From the NCBI GenBank assembly GCA_036397065.1, contig DASWJP010000213.1, positions 1-9,247 of the forward strand: a stretch of 9,247 bases of DNA. The letters are read 5' to 3'. How positions within the stretch are numbered: position 1 is the first letter of the stretch; each line of letters begins with the position of its first letter. Position numbers and translations under genes: made by a program. Origin of the DNA: JAJFGI01 sp036397065. Its GTDB lineage: Bacteria > Pseudomonadota > Alphaproteobacteria > Kiloniellales > J153. The notes beneath the pieces are model-generated. The model was not told where the DNA came from. It made no database searches and saw nothing but the letters and a program-made list of their open reading frames with translations. Shown in pieces: positions 1 to 5,692 of the stretch.

Positions 1-1431
1 GCCGCGGTGAGCGCCGCCTTTGGCGCCCTGAATACCGCCCGCCAGGGTCACAGCGACCTGATTCAGCGGGCCGCCGGCCTGGCCTCCCGTCTGGCGGCCC
101 AGGAAGAAGCGCTGCAGCGCATCGCCACCGACAAGACCGAAACCGAAGCATCCCTGGCCACCGTGCGCACCGAGTCGGCCGAATTGCCGGATCTGGCCGC
201 CGACCGGGCTACCTTGGACCGCCTGCGCGCCGAGCTGGTCGACAGCCGGCGCGAGCTGGCCCAGCGGCAAAGTGCGGCCGACCGCTTGGCGCGCGAGGCC
301 GAGGCGCGGCTCCGCCGCCTGGCGGCGATCGAGGAGGAAAAGGCCTCGTGGGCGCGGCGCGGGCACGAGTCGGAACAGCACAGGACCGAGCTGGACCGGC
401 GCCTGCAGGCCACCGCCCAGGAGATCGAAACCCTGGCCGCACGGCCAGCGGAATTGGCCGCCAAAGGCGAGGCCCTGGCCGGGCACATCGATACCGCCGA
501 GCAGCGGCGCAAGGACGCGGCCGATACCCTGGCCATCGGCGAAACCCGCCTGGCGGATGCGGACCGCAGCCTCAAGGCGGCGGAACAGGTGCTGGCCCAA
601 TCCCGCGAGGACCGGGTGCGCGCCGAAGCCGCGGTGGCCCAGGCCGAGCAGATCCTGAGCGGCATAGCCGAGAAGTCGCGCGACCGCCTGAGCTGCCCGC
701 TGGATAATATCCTGGAAGTCGCGGAGGTCGATGCGGGCCAGGACATGCCGGCGCGCGACGACATCGAGGCCAAGCTGCAGCGCCTGATCCGTGAGCGCGA
801 CAACATGGGTCCGGTCAACCTGCGCGCCGAGGCGGAGGCGAAAGAGCTGGACCAGCAGATCACCACCATGCAGACCGAGCGGGCCGACTTGATCGGCGCC
901 ATTGGCCGCTTGCGGCAAGGCATTTCCAGCCTGAACCGGGAGGGGCGCGAGCGGCTGCTTGCCGCCTTTGCCAAGGTGGATGCGCATTTCTCCGAGTTGT
1001 TCATCCGCCTATTCGGCGGCGGTCGGGCCCATCTGAAGCTGACCGATGCGGAGGACCCGCTGGAAGCCGGCCTGGAGATCATGGCCAGCCCCCCGGGCAA
1101 GCGGATGCAGATCATGTCCCTGCTGTCCGGCGGCGAACAGGCGTTGACCGCCCTGTCCCTGCTGTTCGCGGTGTTCCTGACCAATCCGGCGCCGATTTGC
1201 GTGCTGGACGAGGTGGACGCGCCGCTCGACGATGCCAACGTCGACCGCTTCTGCACCCTGCTGAACGAGCTGAGCCAAGGCGGCAGCACCCGATTCCTGG
1301 TCATCACCCACCACCGCATGACCATGGCACGGATGGATCGCCTATTCGGCGTGACCATGGCCGAGCGCGGCATTAGCCGCCTGGTTTCGGTTGATCTGGG
1401 CATGGCCGAAGACCTGCGCGAGAGCGCCTGA
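1..1431 (+). CDS. smc: Chromosome segregation protein SMC, C-terminal part (5' end outside window)
   Basis: SMC is the ATPase core of the bacterial condensin-like complex (with ScpA and ScpB) that organises and helps segregate the chromosome. The reading frame is open from base 1, so the GTG at 7 is internal and not a start. About the first 260 visible residues are Ala/Glu/Arg/Gln-rich heptad-like coiled coil. Next comes the conserved NMGPVNLRAEAE segment (about 807-842). The C-terminal head follows, with the ABC signature LSGGE at 1123-1137, Walker B CVLDE at 1198-1212 followed by the VDAPLDD D-loop region, and an H-loop TRFLVITHHR before the end. The 476 visible residues correspond to roughly the last 40 percent of a usual SMC of about 1150 residues; the N-terminal Walker A and the hinge must lie upstream. 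Closely related ABC ATPases such as RecN or SbcC are less likely given the head motifs and the NLGPVNL-type segment. Confidence 0.96.
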   Translation, partial: AAVSAAFGALNTARQGHSDLIQRAAGLASRLAAQEEALQRIATDKTETEASLATVRTESAELPDLAADRATLDRLRAELVDSRRELAQRQSAADRLAREAEARLRRLAAIEEEKASWARRGHESEQHRTELDRRLQATAQEIETLAARPAELAAKGEALAGHIDTAEQRRKDAADTLAIGETRLADADRSLKAAEQVLAQSREDRVRAEAAVAQAEQILSGIAEKSRDRLSCPLDNILEVAEVDAGQDMPARDDIEAKLQRLIRERDNMGPVNLRAEAEAKELDQQITTMQTERADLIGAIGRLRQGISSLNREGRERLLAAFAKVDAHFSELFIRLFGGGRAHLKLTDAEDPLEAGLEIMASPPGKRMQIMSLLSGGEQALTALSLLFAVFLTNPAPICVLDEVDAPLDDANVDRFCTLLNELSQGGSTRFLVITHHRMTMARMDRLFGVTMAERGISRLVSVDLGMAEDLRESA

Positions 1432-1464
1432 ACGGGCCCGTTCACAGGCCCCTGGACGCCCAGG
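1429..1464 (+). other. Two hairpin palindromes at the smc 3' end
   Basis: The first is a perfect 16-base palindrome, TGAACGGGCCCGTTCA (1429-1444), which includes the smc stop codon TGA. The second is CCTGG-ACGC-CCAGG (1451-1464), followed by AAAA. Neither is followed by a T run, so on their own they are not classical intrinsic terminators. They could protect the mRNA 3' end or help transcription stop together with the next hairpin. The palindromes are seen directly; the function is inferred. Confidence 0.45.
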
Positions 1465-1468
1465 AAAA

Positions 1469-1484
1469 GCGCCGAATTCGGCGC
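1469..1484 (+). terminator. Candidate smc terminator hairpin
   Basis: GCGCCG-AATT-CGGCGC is a perfect GC-rich 6-bp stem with a 4-base loop, lying between the smc stop and the atp promoter. Only a short pyrimidine stretch (CTTCC) follows it, so it is a weak or factor-assisted terminator at best. Its place just upstream of a good promoter suits separating smc from atp transcription. Confidence 0.4.
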
Positions 1485-1495
1485 CTTCCATCGCC

Positions 1496-1524
1496 TTGAC
1501 ACACCTATCACCGCTCACTATGGT
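1496..1524 (+). promoter_or_regulatory. Probable housekeeping-sigma promoter of the atp operon
   Basis: TTGACA (1496-1501, perfect consensus -35) is separated by exactly 17 bases from TATGGT (1519-1524, four of six matches to the -10 consensus). Transcription would be expected to begin near 1531, giving a leader of about 70 bases before atpI. It follows the hairpin cluster after smc and points towards the F0 genes. Confidence 0.6.
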
Positions 1525-1602
1525 GCGCGCGATCTTGGGCCTTTGGGCGGCCCGGGAAGGGGAATTTAGGACTGGGGGAAGTTTCGGAAGGGGCGCGCGC
1601 CA

Positions 1603-1938
1603 ATGAGCGAGGATCTGCCCCCTCGATCCCCGAACGATCTTGATGCACGGATTCGTGAGGCGAAGGCCAAGCAGTCCGGCGAGGCTGGCCCACCCGGCGG
1701 GATGTCGCGTGGCGCCGGTCTGTCGCTTGCCATTCGCCTCACCATGGAGTTGGTGGCGGGCTTCGCGGTTGGCATCGGCATTGGGTTCGGGTTGGACACT
1801 TGGCTTAACACGATGCCGCTGTTCCTGATCATTTTCTTCTTTCTCGGGGCAGGCGCCGGCATGGTGAGCGTTTATCGGGTGGCGACCGGCGCCGGGATGG
1901 GCATCGGCTACAAGAAGCCACCGCCCGGATCGAACTAG
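1603..1938 (+). CDS. atpI: ATP synthase accessory protein I (AtpI/AtpZ family)
   Basis: A small membrane protein of 111 residues that heads the F0 operon. Family members assist assembly of the c-ring and may affect Mg2+ supply; they are not stoichiometric parts of the enzyme. The N-terminal 38 residues are charged and Pro/Gly-rich. Two hydrophobic segments follow, at about 40-64 (ending in the glycine-rich GIGIGFGLD motif) and 72-94, then a short basic tail (YKKPPPG). The fold and the Gly-rich motif running into LD are typical of alphaproteobacterial AtpI. The ATG is preceded by a GGAAGGGG purine tract about 10 bases upstream. It is the first gene after the TTGACA/TATGGT promoter and 70 bases before atpB. 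Sequence conservation in this family is low, so assignment rests on motif plus position. Confidence 0.88.
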   Translation: MSEDLPPRSPNDLDARIREAKAKQSGEAGPPGGMSRGAGLSLAIRLTMELVAGFAVGIGIGFGLDTWLNTMPLFLIIFFFLGAGAGMVSVYRVATGAGMGIGYKKPPPGSN

Positions 1939-1991
1939 CGGCCGGATCCGGCGAGTGGCCGGAACGGTGTTATGAAGTGGTTCTTGAGCTT

Positions 1992-2002
1992 AGGAAACAG
2001 GG
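1992..2002 (+). promoter_or_regulatory. Ribosome binding region for the GTG start of atpB
   Basis: The purine-rich stretch AGGAAACAGGG lies 6-16 bases before the GTG at 2009. No in-frame ATG lies between it and the conserved start of subunit a, so this site supports the GTG start. Confidence 0.4.
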
Positions 2003-2008
2003 CAACGC

Positions 2009-2743
2009 GTGACCACCGAAGCACATAGCCCGCTGGCGCAATTCGAGATCAAGCCGTTGCTCTCCCTGCGGCTGGGCGATGTCGATCTGTCGTATACCAA
2101 TTCGGCCTTGTTCATGACCATCGCGCTGGTCCTGGTCTCATCCTTTCTGATGCTGGCGACGCGCCGCAGCGCCCTGGTTCCGGGCCGCTGGCAGTCCCTG
2201 GCTGAAATCAGTTACGAATTCGTCTCCAACATGATCCGCGACAACGTCGGGCAGGAAGGGCGCAAGTACTTTCCCCTGATCTTCTCGCTGTTCATGTTCG
2301 TGCTGTTCGGCAATCTGCTGGGCATGATTCCCTACAGCTTCACCTATACCAGCCACATCATCGTCACCTTCGCCATGGCGGCGGTGGTTTTTATCGGCGT
2401 GACGATCATCGGCTTCAAGAAGCATGGGCTGCATTTCCTCAGCTTTCTGATGCCCGCCGGCGTACCGGTCTTCATGGCACCGCTGATAGTGCCGATCGAG
2501 ATCCTGTCGTATTTCACCCGGCCGGTGAGCCTCGCCCTGCGCCTGTTCGCCAACATGACCGCCGGGCATACCATGCTCAAGGTTTTCGCCGGGTTCGTCG
2601 CCTTGCTGGGGGTTTTCGGCGTCGTGCCCCTGCTGCTGGTGGCAGCGCTGACCGGGCTGGAGTTGATCATTGCCTTCCTGCAGGCCTACGTCTTTACCAT
2701 CCTGACGTGCGTCTATTTGAACGATGCATTGCACTTGCATTAG
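2009..2743 (+). CDS. atpB: F0F1 ATP synthase subunit a
   Basis: Subunit a forms the two proton half-channels against the c-ring in the cytoplasmic membrane. The protein is 244 residues, normal for alphaproteobacteria, with five or six hydrophobic segments (about 31-50, 86-108, 113-136, 149-169, 190-213 and 215-236). The hallmark helix LALRLFANMTAGH carries the essential arginine at R178 (equivalent to E. coli R210). The C-terminal block AFLQAYVFTILTCVYLNDAL (223-242) is the other conserved signature. The start is GTG with a purine-rich stretch AGGAAACAGGG just upstream; no better in-frame start was seen. It lies between atpI and atpE, as expected for the F0 operon. Confidence 0.97.
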   Translation: MTTEAHSPLAQFEIKPLLSLRLGDVDLSYTNSALFMTIALVLVSSFLMLATRRSALVPGRWQSLAEISYEFVSNMIRDNVGQEGRKYFPLIFSLFMFVLFGNLLGMIPYSFTYTSHIIVTFAMAAVVFIGVTIIGFKKHGLHFLSFLMPAGVPVFMAPLIVPIEILSYFTRPVSLALRLFANMTAGHTMLKVFAGFVALLGVFGVVPLLLVAALTGLELIIAFLQAYVFTILTCVYLNDALHLH

Positions 2744-2787
2744 ACCGCGATCAAGGAACACCGCTTCATCGAGTTGATTTAAGAATT

Positions 2788-2793
2788 GAGGAG
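2788..2793 (+). promoter_or_regulatory. Strong ribosome binding site of atpE
   Basis: GAGGAG lies 6 bases before the ATG at 2800. It fixes the start of subunit c at 2800 rather than at the upstream in-frame codons that overlap atpB. A strong site fits the need for about ten or more c subunits per enzyme. Confidence 0.7.
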
Positions 2794-2799
2794 TTAGAA

Positions 2800-3027
2800 A
2801 TGGAAGTCGAAGCCGCGAAGTTGATTGGTGCGGGCCTCGCCGTTGTCGGGCTGGGTGGTGTTGGCGCGGGCATCGGGAATATCTTTTCCTCGATGATTGC
2901 CTCGGGCGCGCGTAACCCCTCGGCGATCCCCATGGTCACGCTGTACATGTGGATCGGCTTTGCCCTGGTGGAAGCGGTGGCGCTGTATGCGCTGCTCATC
3001 GCCTTGTTGCTGATGTTCGTGTTCTAG
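2800..3027 (+). CDS. atpE: F0F1 ATP synthase subunit c
   Basis: This is the proteolipid that assembles into the rotating c-ring and carries protons. It has 75 residues in the classic hairpin form. Helix 1 (about 8-33) holds the alternating Gly/Ala packing motif (GLGGVGAGIG). The polar loop is ARNPSA (37-42), and helix 2 (about 44-74) carries the proton-binding glutamate E58 in FALVEAVALY. A single carboxylate in helix 2 without the Gln/Ser/Thr sodium-ligand set points to H+ rather than Na+ coupling, which is an inference from family rules. The ATG is chosen for its GAGGAG site 6 bases upstream and for the normal length; an upstream in-frame extension would overlap atpB and add a non-homologous tail. 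Confidence 0.97.
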   Translation: MEVEAAKLIGAGLAVVGLGGVGAGIGNIFSSMIASGARNPSAIPMVTLYMWIGFALVEAVALYALLIALLLMFVF

Positions 3028-3034
3028 CCGCACG

Positions 3035-3063
3035 CCCGTCGAAAGTTACCCGTCGAGAGCTTA
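3035..3063 (+). repeat. Imperfect tandem repeat in the atpE-atpF' gap
   Basis: CCCGTCGAAAGTTA (3035-3048) is followed directly by CCCGTCGAGAGCTTA (3049-3063). The copies differ by one substitution and one inserted base. The repeat fills most of the 47-base gap between atpE and atpF' and ends at the atpF' ribosome binding site. It looks like a small local duplication; no function is evident. Confidence 0.5.
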
Positions 3064-3074
3064 AGGGCCAGGCG

Positions 3075-3566
3075 ATGCCGCAATTCGATACAGCCACCTT
3101 CCTGCCGCAGCTGTTCTGGCTGGCGGTGATCTTTGGTGTCCTGGTTTTCGTCATGAGGCGTCACGCATTACCGCGGATTTCCGGCATCCTGGAGGCGCGG
3201 CAGAAACGCATCAACAGCGATCTGGAAAAGGCCGGCACCCTGAAGGAAGAGGCCGATGGGGTCATGGCGGATTACGACAAGGCCCTCGCCGAATCCCGGG
3301 CCAAGGCGACCGCTCTGATCAAGCAAGCCAGCGAAGACATGGCGGCCGAGGGCGCCAAGCGCCAGCAAGCCTTCATGGCGGAAATCTCCGCCAAGACCAA
3401 GGCGGCGGAAACGCGCATCGCCGCCGCCAAGGACGAGGCCCTCGCCAGCCTGCAAACCGTGGCCGCGGATGCGGCGCGGTCGGCGACCGTGAAGCTGATC
3501 GGCGTCGAGCTGCCGGCCGAGCAGGTGCAGAAGGCCGTGCAGGTGGCCATGCAGGGGCGCGGCTGA
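3075..3566 (+). CDS. atpF': F0F1 ATP synthase subunit b'
   Basis: One of two different b-type subunits that form the peripheral stalk as a b/b' heterodimer in alphaproteobacteria and photosynthetic bacteria. It has 163 residues. The start MPQFDTATFLPQLFWLAVIF is the typical b' N-terminus, with a membrane segment at about 10-27, then a long charged coiled coil rich in Ala/Lys/Glu to the C-terminus. The ATG at 3075 has AAGGG about 7 bases upstream. An open frame extends upstream to 2949, but that part overlaps atpE and is not homologous to b'. Its stop TGA shares its final A with the ATG of atpF, so the two stalk subunits are probably translationally coupled. Confidence 0.94.
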   Translation: MPQFDTATFLPQLFWLAVIFGVLVFVMRRHALPRISGILEARQKRINSDLEKAGTLKEEADGVMADYDKALAESRAKATALIKQASEDMAAEGAKRQQAFMAEISAKTKAAETRIAAAKDEALASLQTVAADAARSATVKLIGVELPAEQVQKAVQVAMQGRG

Positions 3567-4048
3567 TGTTTTCCAGTCCCGAATTCTGGGTAGCCGTCGC
3601 CTTCGTGATTTTCGTGGCTGCGGTTTTCCGCCCGGCAAGTCGGCAGATTCTGGCCGCCCTCGATACCAGGGGAGAGCGGATTCGCAGCGAACTCGAGGAG
3701 GCACAAAATCTGCGCGAAGAAGCGCAGAAGCTGTTGGCCGAATCGAAGCGCAAACACCGCGATGCCATCAAGGAAACCGAGGAAATTCTCGCCCACGCCA
3801 AAGTGGAAGCGAAACGCCTGCGCGAGCAGGCCCAGCAGGACCTGGCCGCGGCGCTCAGCCGCCGCGAGCAGGCGGCCATGGACAAGATAGCGCAGGCCGA
3901 GGCCAAGGCGCTGCGCGAGGTTCGTGACCGGGCCGTCGACGTCGCGCTCGCCGCCACGGCGTCTCTGATCGCGGCGAACGTGGATCAGGGAAAGCACGCC
4001 GCGATGATTGATGACTCCATACGCGGCATCGCGGATAAGTTGAGCTAG
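3566..4048 (+). CDS. atpF: F0F1 ATP synthase subunit b
   Basis: The second peripheral stalk subunit, 160 residues. It has a short N-terminal membrane anchor (about 5-22, EFWVAVAFVIFVAAVF), followed by RPASRQILAALDTRGERI, the conserved b-subunit junction. A long hydrophilic coiled coil with repeated EEAQ/EAKxLREQAQ patterns and a C-terminal helix that docks on F1 delta follow. The start overlaps the atpF' stop by one base (TGATG). It is the last gene of the F0 cluster here: no atpH follows, which matches the alphaproteobacterial habit of keeping the F1 genes in a separate operon. Confidence 0.95.
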   Translation: MFSSPEFWVAVAFVIFVAAVFRPASRQILAALDTRGERIRSELEEAQNLREEAQKLLAESKRKHRDAIKETEEILAHAKVEAKRLREQAQQDLAAALSRREQAAMDKIAQAEAKALREVRDRAVDVALAATASLIAANVDQGKHAAMIDDSIRGIADKLS

Positions 4049-4052
4049 CATA

Positions 4053-4081
4053 CGACCGGGCTCAACCGTCCGAGCGGGTCG
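4053..4081 (+). terminator. Candidate stem-loop after atpF
   Basis: CGACC-GG-GCTC pairs with GAGC-G-GGTCG around an 8-base loop, with an internal mismatch. It begins four bases after the atpF stop. No T tract follows directly; a five-T run appears only at 4109-4113. It could be a weak terminator or an mRNA 3' protection hairpin for the atp transcript. Confidence 0.3.
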
Positions 4082-4211
4082 GGCGACCAACATCCCCCGC
4101 CATAGGTGTTTTTATACTTTCCACACGCAATCCCTGGTTGCCGGACGCATCTTATACCCACAATAAGGTGCTGATTAATCTCCGCTTTACCAATTTTCCC
4201 CATGCTTCTCC

Positions 4212-4229
4212 GGAGTAATGGAATACTCC
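4212..4229 (+). other. Hairpin GGAGTA/TACTCC in the atpF-pentapeptide gap
   Basis: A perfect 6-bp stem with a 6-base loop (ATGGAA). It can be extended by a further CC/GG pair (4210-4211 with 4231-4232) if one bulged C is allowed. It is followed by CATTGTTT. It could be a weak terminator or an operator-like site about 80 bases upstream of the next start codon. Seen directly; role unknown. Confidence 0.3.
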
Positions 4230-4308
4230 CGGCATTGTTTCATGATCCGGCAATTCGGTGTGGCAGGACGGCCATCATGACGAACTCGGGAAAATGAAAG
4301 TCTAACCC

Positions 4309-5688
4309 ATGTCCAAGTCAGCCGCGGCGGATGGCAAGTCGGCTCAGTTCAAACCCAACGCCGCTCAAATCGTCGCGATACTTCGCCAACACCGGCTATT
4401 TCTCGACGGGGTACCCGGCGGCCAGCGTGCCGTGCTGCATTTCTATGACCTTTCCGGCCAAGACCTGAGCAATTGCAATCTATCGGAATCGGATTTAACG
4501 GGCGTCATTCTGAGTCAATCGCGTTTGCTGGGGGCATCGTTTCAGCGTGCCAATCTCTTTTGCGCCGACTTGCGCCGGGCCGATCTCAGCCATGCCGACT
4601 TTACCCGCGCCGATATGCGCGGCGTGTGCCTGCGCGGGGCCGCACTTTCCGATGCCATATTGGTAGGGGCCGATTTTCGGACGGCTACTCTCGCCAAAAG
4701 CGAAGGCAAAGGCGACTTGCAGTTCGTCAATTTCGAAGAAACAGCGTCCCAACTGACCGCGATCGTGGCCCAGCGCGCGAACATGAGCGGCGCCAAACTT
4801 TCGGACTCATTCGTTCTTCAGGCCGATCTGACCGATGCCAACCTGAACAACGCGGATCTGAGCGGCGTTGATCTGCGCAACTCGGTCTTGATCGGCAGCA
4901 GCTTGTCCGGCGCGAACTTCAGTGGCGCCAAGCTCGGCGGCGCGACGCTGGCCGGGGCGGATCTCACCGGTGCAAAACTGTCCGGCGCCGACTTCGCCGA
5001 TGCGGATATGCGCGGTGCCGTGCTCGATCTCGAAGCAATGGATTGCGAGGAATTGAAGGCATCCATTCGCCTGCGCGAGATAAGACTGGAGGGGCCGGAG
5101 TTGACGGCGCTTCTGGACAAGCACAAGTCCTGGCTCGATTCATTGAGCAAAAGCGGCGCCCGGGCGGATCTCAGCGGGGTCGACATGAGCGGGCAATGCC
5201 TCACCGGCGCCGATCTGACCTTGGTGCAAATGGCGCGGTGTGCCTTGCGGAACTCGAATCTCGCCGGCAGCACCTTTACCCATGCCGATATGGCGTTTGC
5301 CGATCTGCGCGGCGCCAATTTCAGCCATTCGGACCTGCGCGGCATCGACATGCAACGTGCCACCCTGAACGGCGCCAATCTGTCGTCGGTGAATTTGAAT
5401 CCGTTGGAGCATGTCGGACTGCAACAAAAACTCACCCCATCCAATCTATGCCGGGCGCGGCTGGTCGGTGCCAACATGCGCGATGCGCGCATGCACAAGG
5501 TAAATCTCGCCGGCGCGGACCTCCGCGACGCCGATTTATCCAATGCGAATTTATCCGAAGCCGACCTGACGTCGGCCAAGCTGACCGGCGCGACCCTGCA
5601 GGGCGCCGACTTCACCGGGGCAATCCTTGCGAATGTCACCGGCCTGGATGCGGCTACCCTGGCCAGCCTCCAGGGGGCGAGCGCCTAA
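4309..5688 (+). CDS. Two-module pentapeptide-repeat protein, function unknown
   Basis: The protein has 459 residues, no signal peptide or membrane segment, and is probably cytosolic. About 64 pentapeptides of A(D/N)LxG type are present, with a central Leu/Phe/Met every five residues. They fall in four unbroken runs centred at residues 43-128 (18 repeats), 159-239 (17), 288-363 (16) and 380-440 (13). Such runs fold as a right-handed quadrilateral beta-helix. Runs 1 and 2 are split by a 30-residue insert (about 129-156), runs 3 and 4 by a shorter one (364-379). Each pair is preceded by a helical cap of the same kind: ILRQHRLFLD (24-33) and LLDKHKSWLD (268-277), each leading into an SGQ-x-L repeat. 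The gene is therefore an internal duplication. The ATG at 4309 is chosen as the frame is closed just upstream by the stop of a three-codon reading frame (4294-4305); the ribosome site is weak. Family members include gyrase-protecting DNA mimics (Qnr, MfpA), but most are uncharacterised, so no function is assigned. Confidence 0.9.
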   Translation: MSKSAAADGKSAQFKPNAAQIVAILRQHRLFLDGVPGGQRAVLHFYDLSGQDLSNCNLSESDLTGVILSQSRLLGASFQRANLFCADLRRADLSHADFTRADMRGVCLRGAALSDAILVGADFRTATLAKSEGKGDLQFVNFEETASQLTAIVAQRANMSGAKLSDSFVLQADLTDANLNNADLSGVDLRNSVLIGSSLSGANFSGAKLGGATLAGADLTGAKLSGADFADADMRGAVLDLEAMDCEELKASIRLREIRLEGPELTALLDKHKSWLDSLSKSGARADLSGVDMSGQCLTGADLTLVQMARCALRNSNLAGSTFTHADMAFADLRGANFSHSDLRGIDMQRATLNGANLSSVNLNPLEHVGLQQKLTPSNLCRARLVGANMRDARMHKVNLAGADLRDADLSNANLSEADLTSAKLTGATLQGADFTGAILANVTGLDAATLASLQGASA

Positions 5689-5692
5689 TCCC

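Larger units (their letters stand above)
4049..4308. other. Intergenic region before the pentapeptide-repeat gene
   Basis: These 260 bases are visibly more AT-rich than the surrounding genes and hold no convincing gene. Candidate signals are a TATACT box (4113-4118) without a good -35 partner, a small inverted repeat CTTAT/ATAAG (4151-4167), a hairpin GGAGTA/TACTCC (4212-4229), and two copies of the palindrome TCATGA (4240-4245 and 4275-4280), 35 bases apart. The promoter for the downstream gene must lie here unless it is read through from atpF. I cannot fix a promoter with confidence. Confidence 0.5.

Noticed and set aside
63..1511. Minus-strand open frame of 482 codons opposite smc
   Set aside because: Arg/Ser/Ala-rich translation with no domain, typical of antisense frames in GC-rich DNA; the plus strand has clear SMC motifs.
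1941..1952. Palindrome GCCGGATCCGGC after atpI
   Set aside because: Short GC palindrome without a T run in the middle of an operon; such sites are common by chance in GC-rich DNA.
1972..2028. 18-codon reading frame overlapping the start of atpB
   Set aside because: It has no ribosome site and lies out of frame with atpB; nothing supports translation.
2707..2799. N-terminal extension of atpE into atpB
   Set aside because: It overlaps the conserved end of atpB and would give a subunit c far longer than the family; the GAGGAG site marks the ATG at 2800.
2949..3074. N-terminal extension of atpF' into atpE
   Set aside because: It overlaps the end of atpE in another frame and does not resemble b'; the ATG at 3075 has a ribosome site and the family N-terminus.
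4495..5639. Repetitive-looking minus-strand frames opposite the pentapeptide gene
   Set aside because: Their periodicity (IGxAQVG-type and RSAP-type repeats) simply mirrors the 15-base repeat of the plus-strand gene.
4309..5688. CRISPR or DNA-level tandem repeat array
   Set aside because: The repetition is at the amino-acid level (pentapeptides) with diverged codons; there are no identical DNA repeats with unique spacers.
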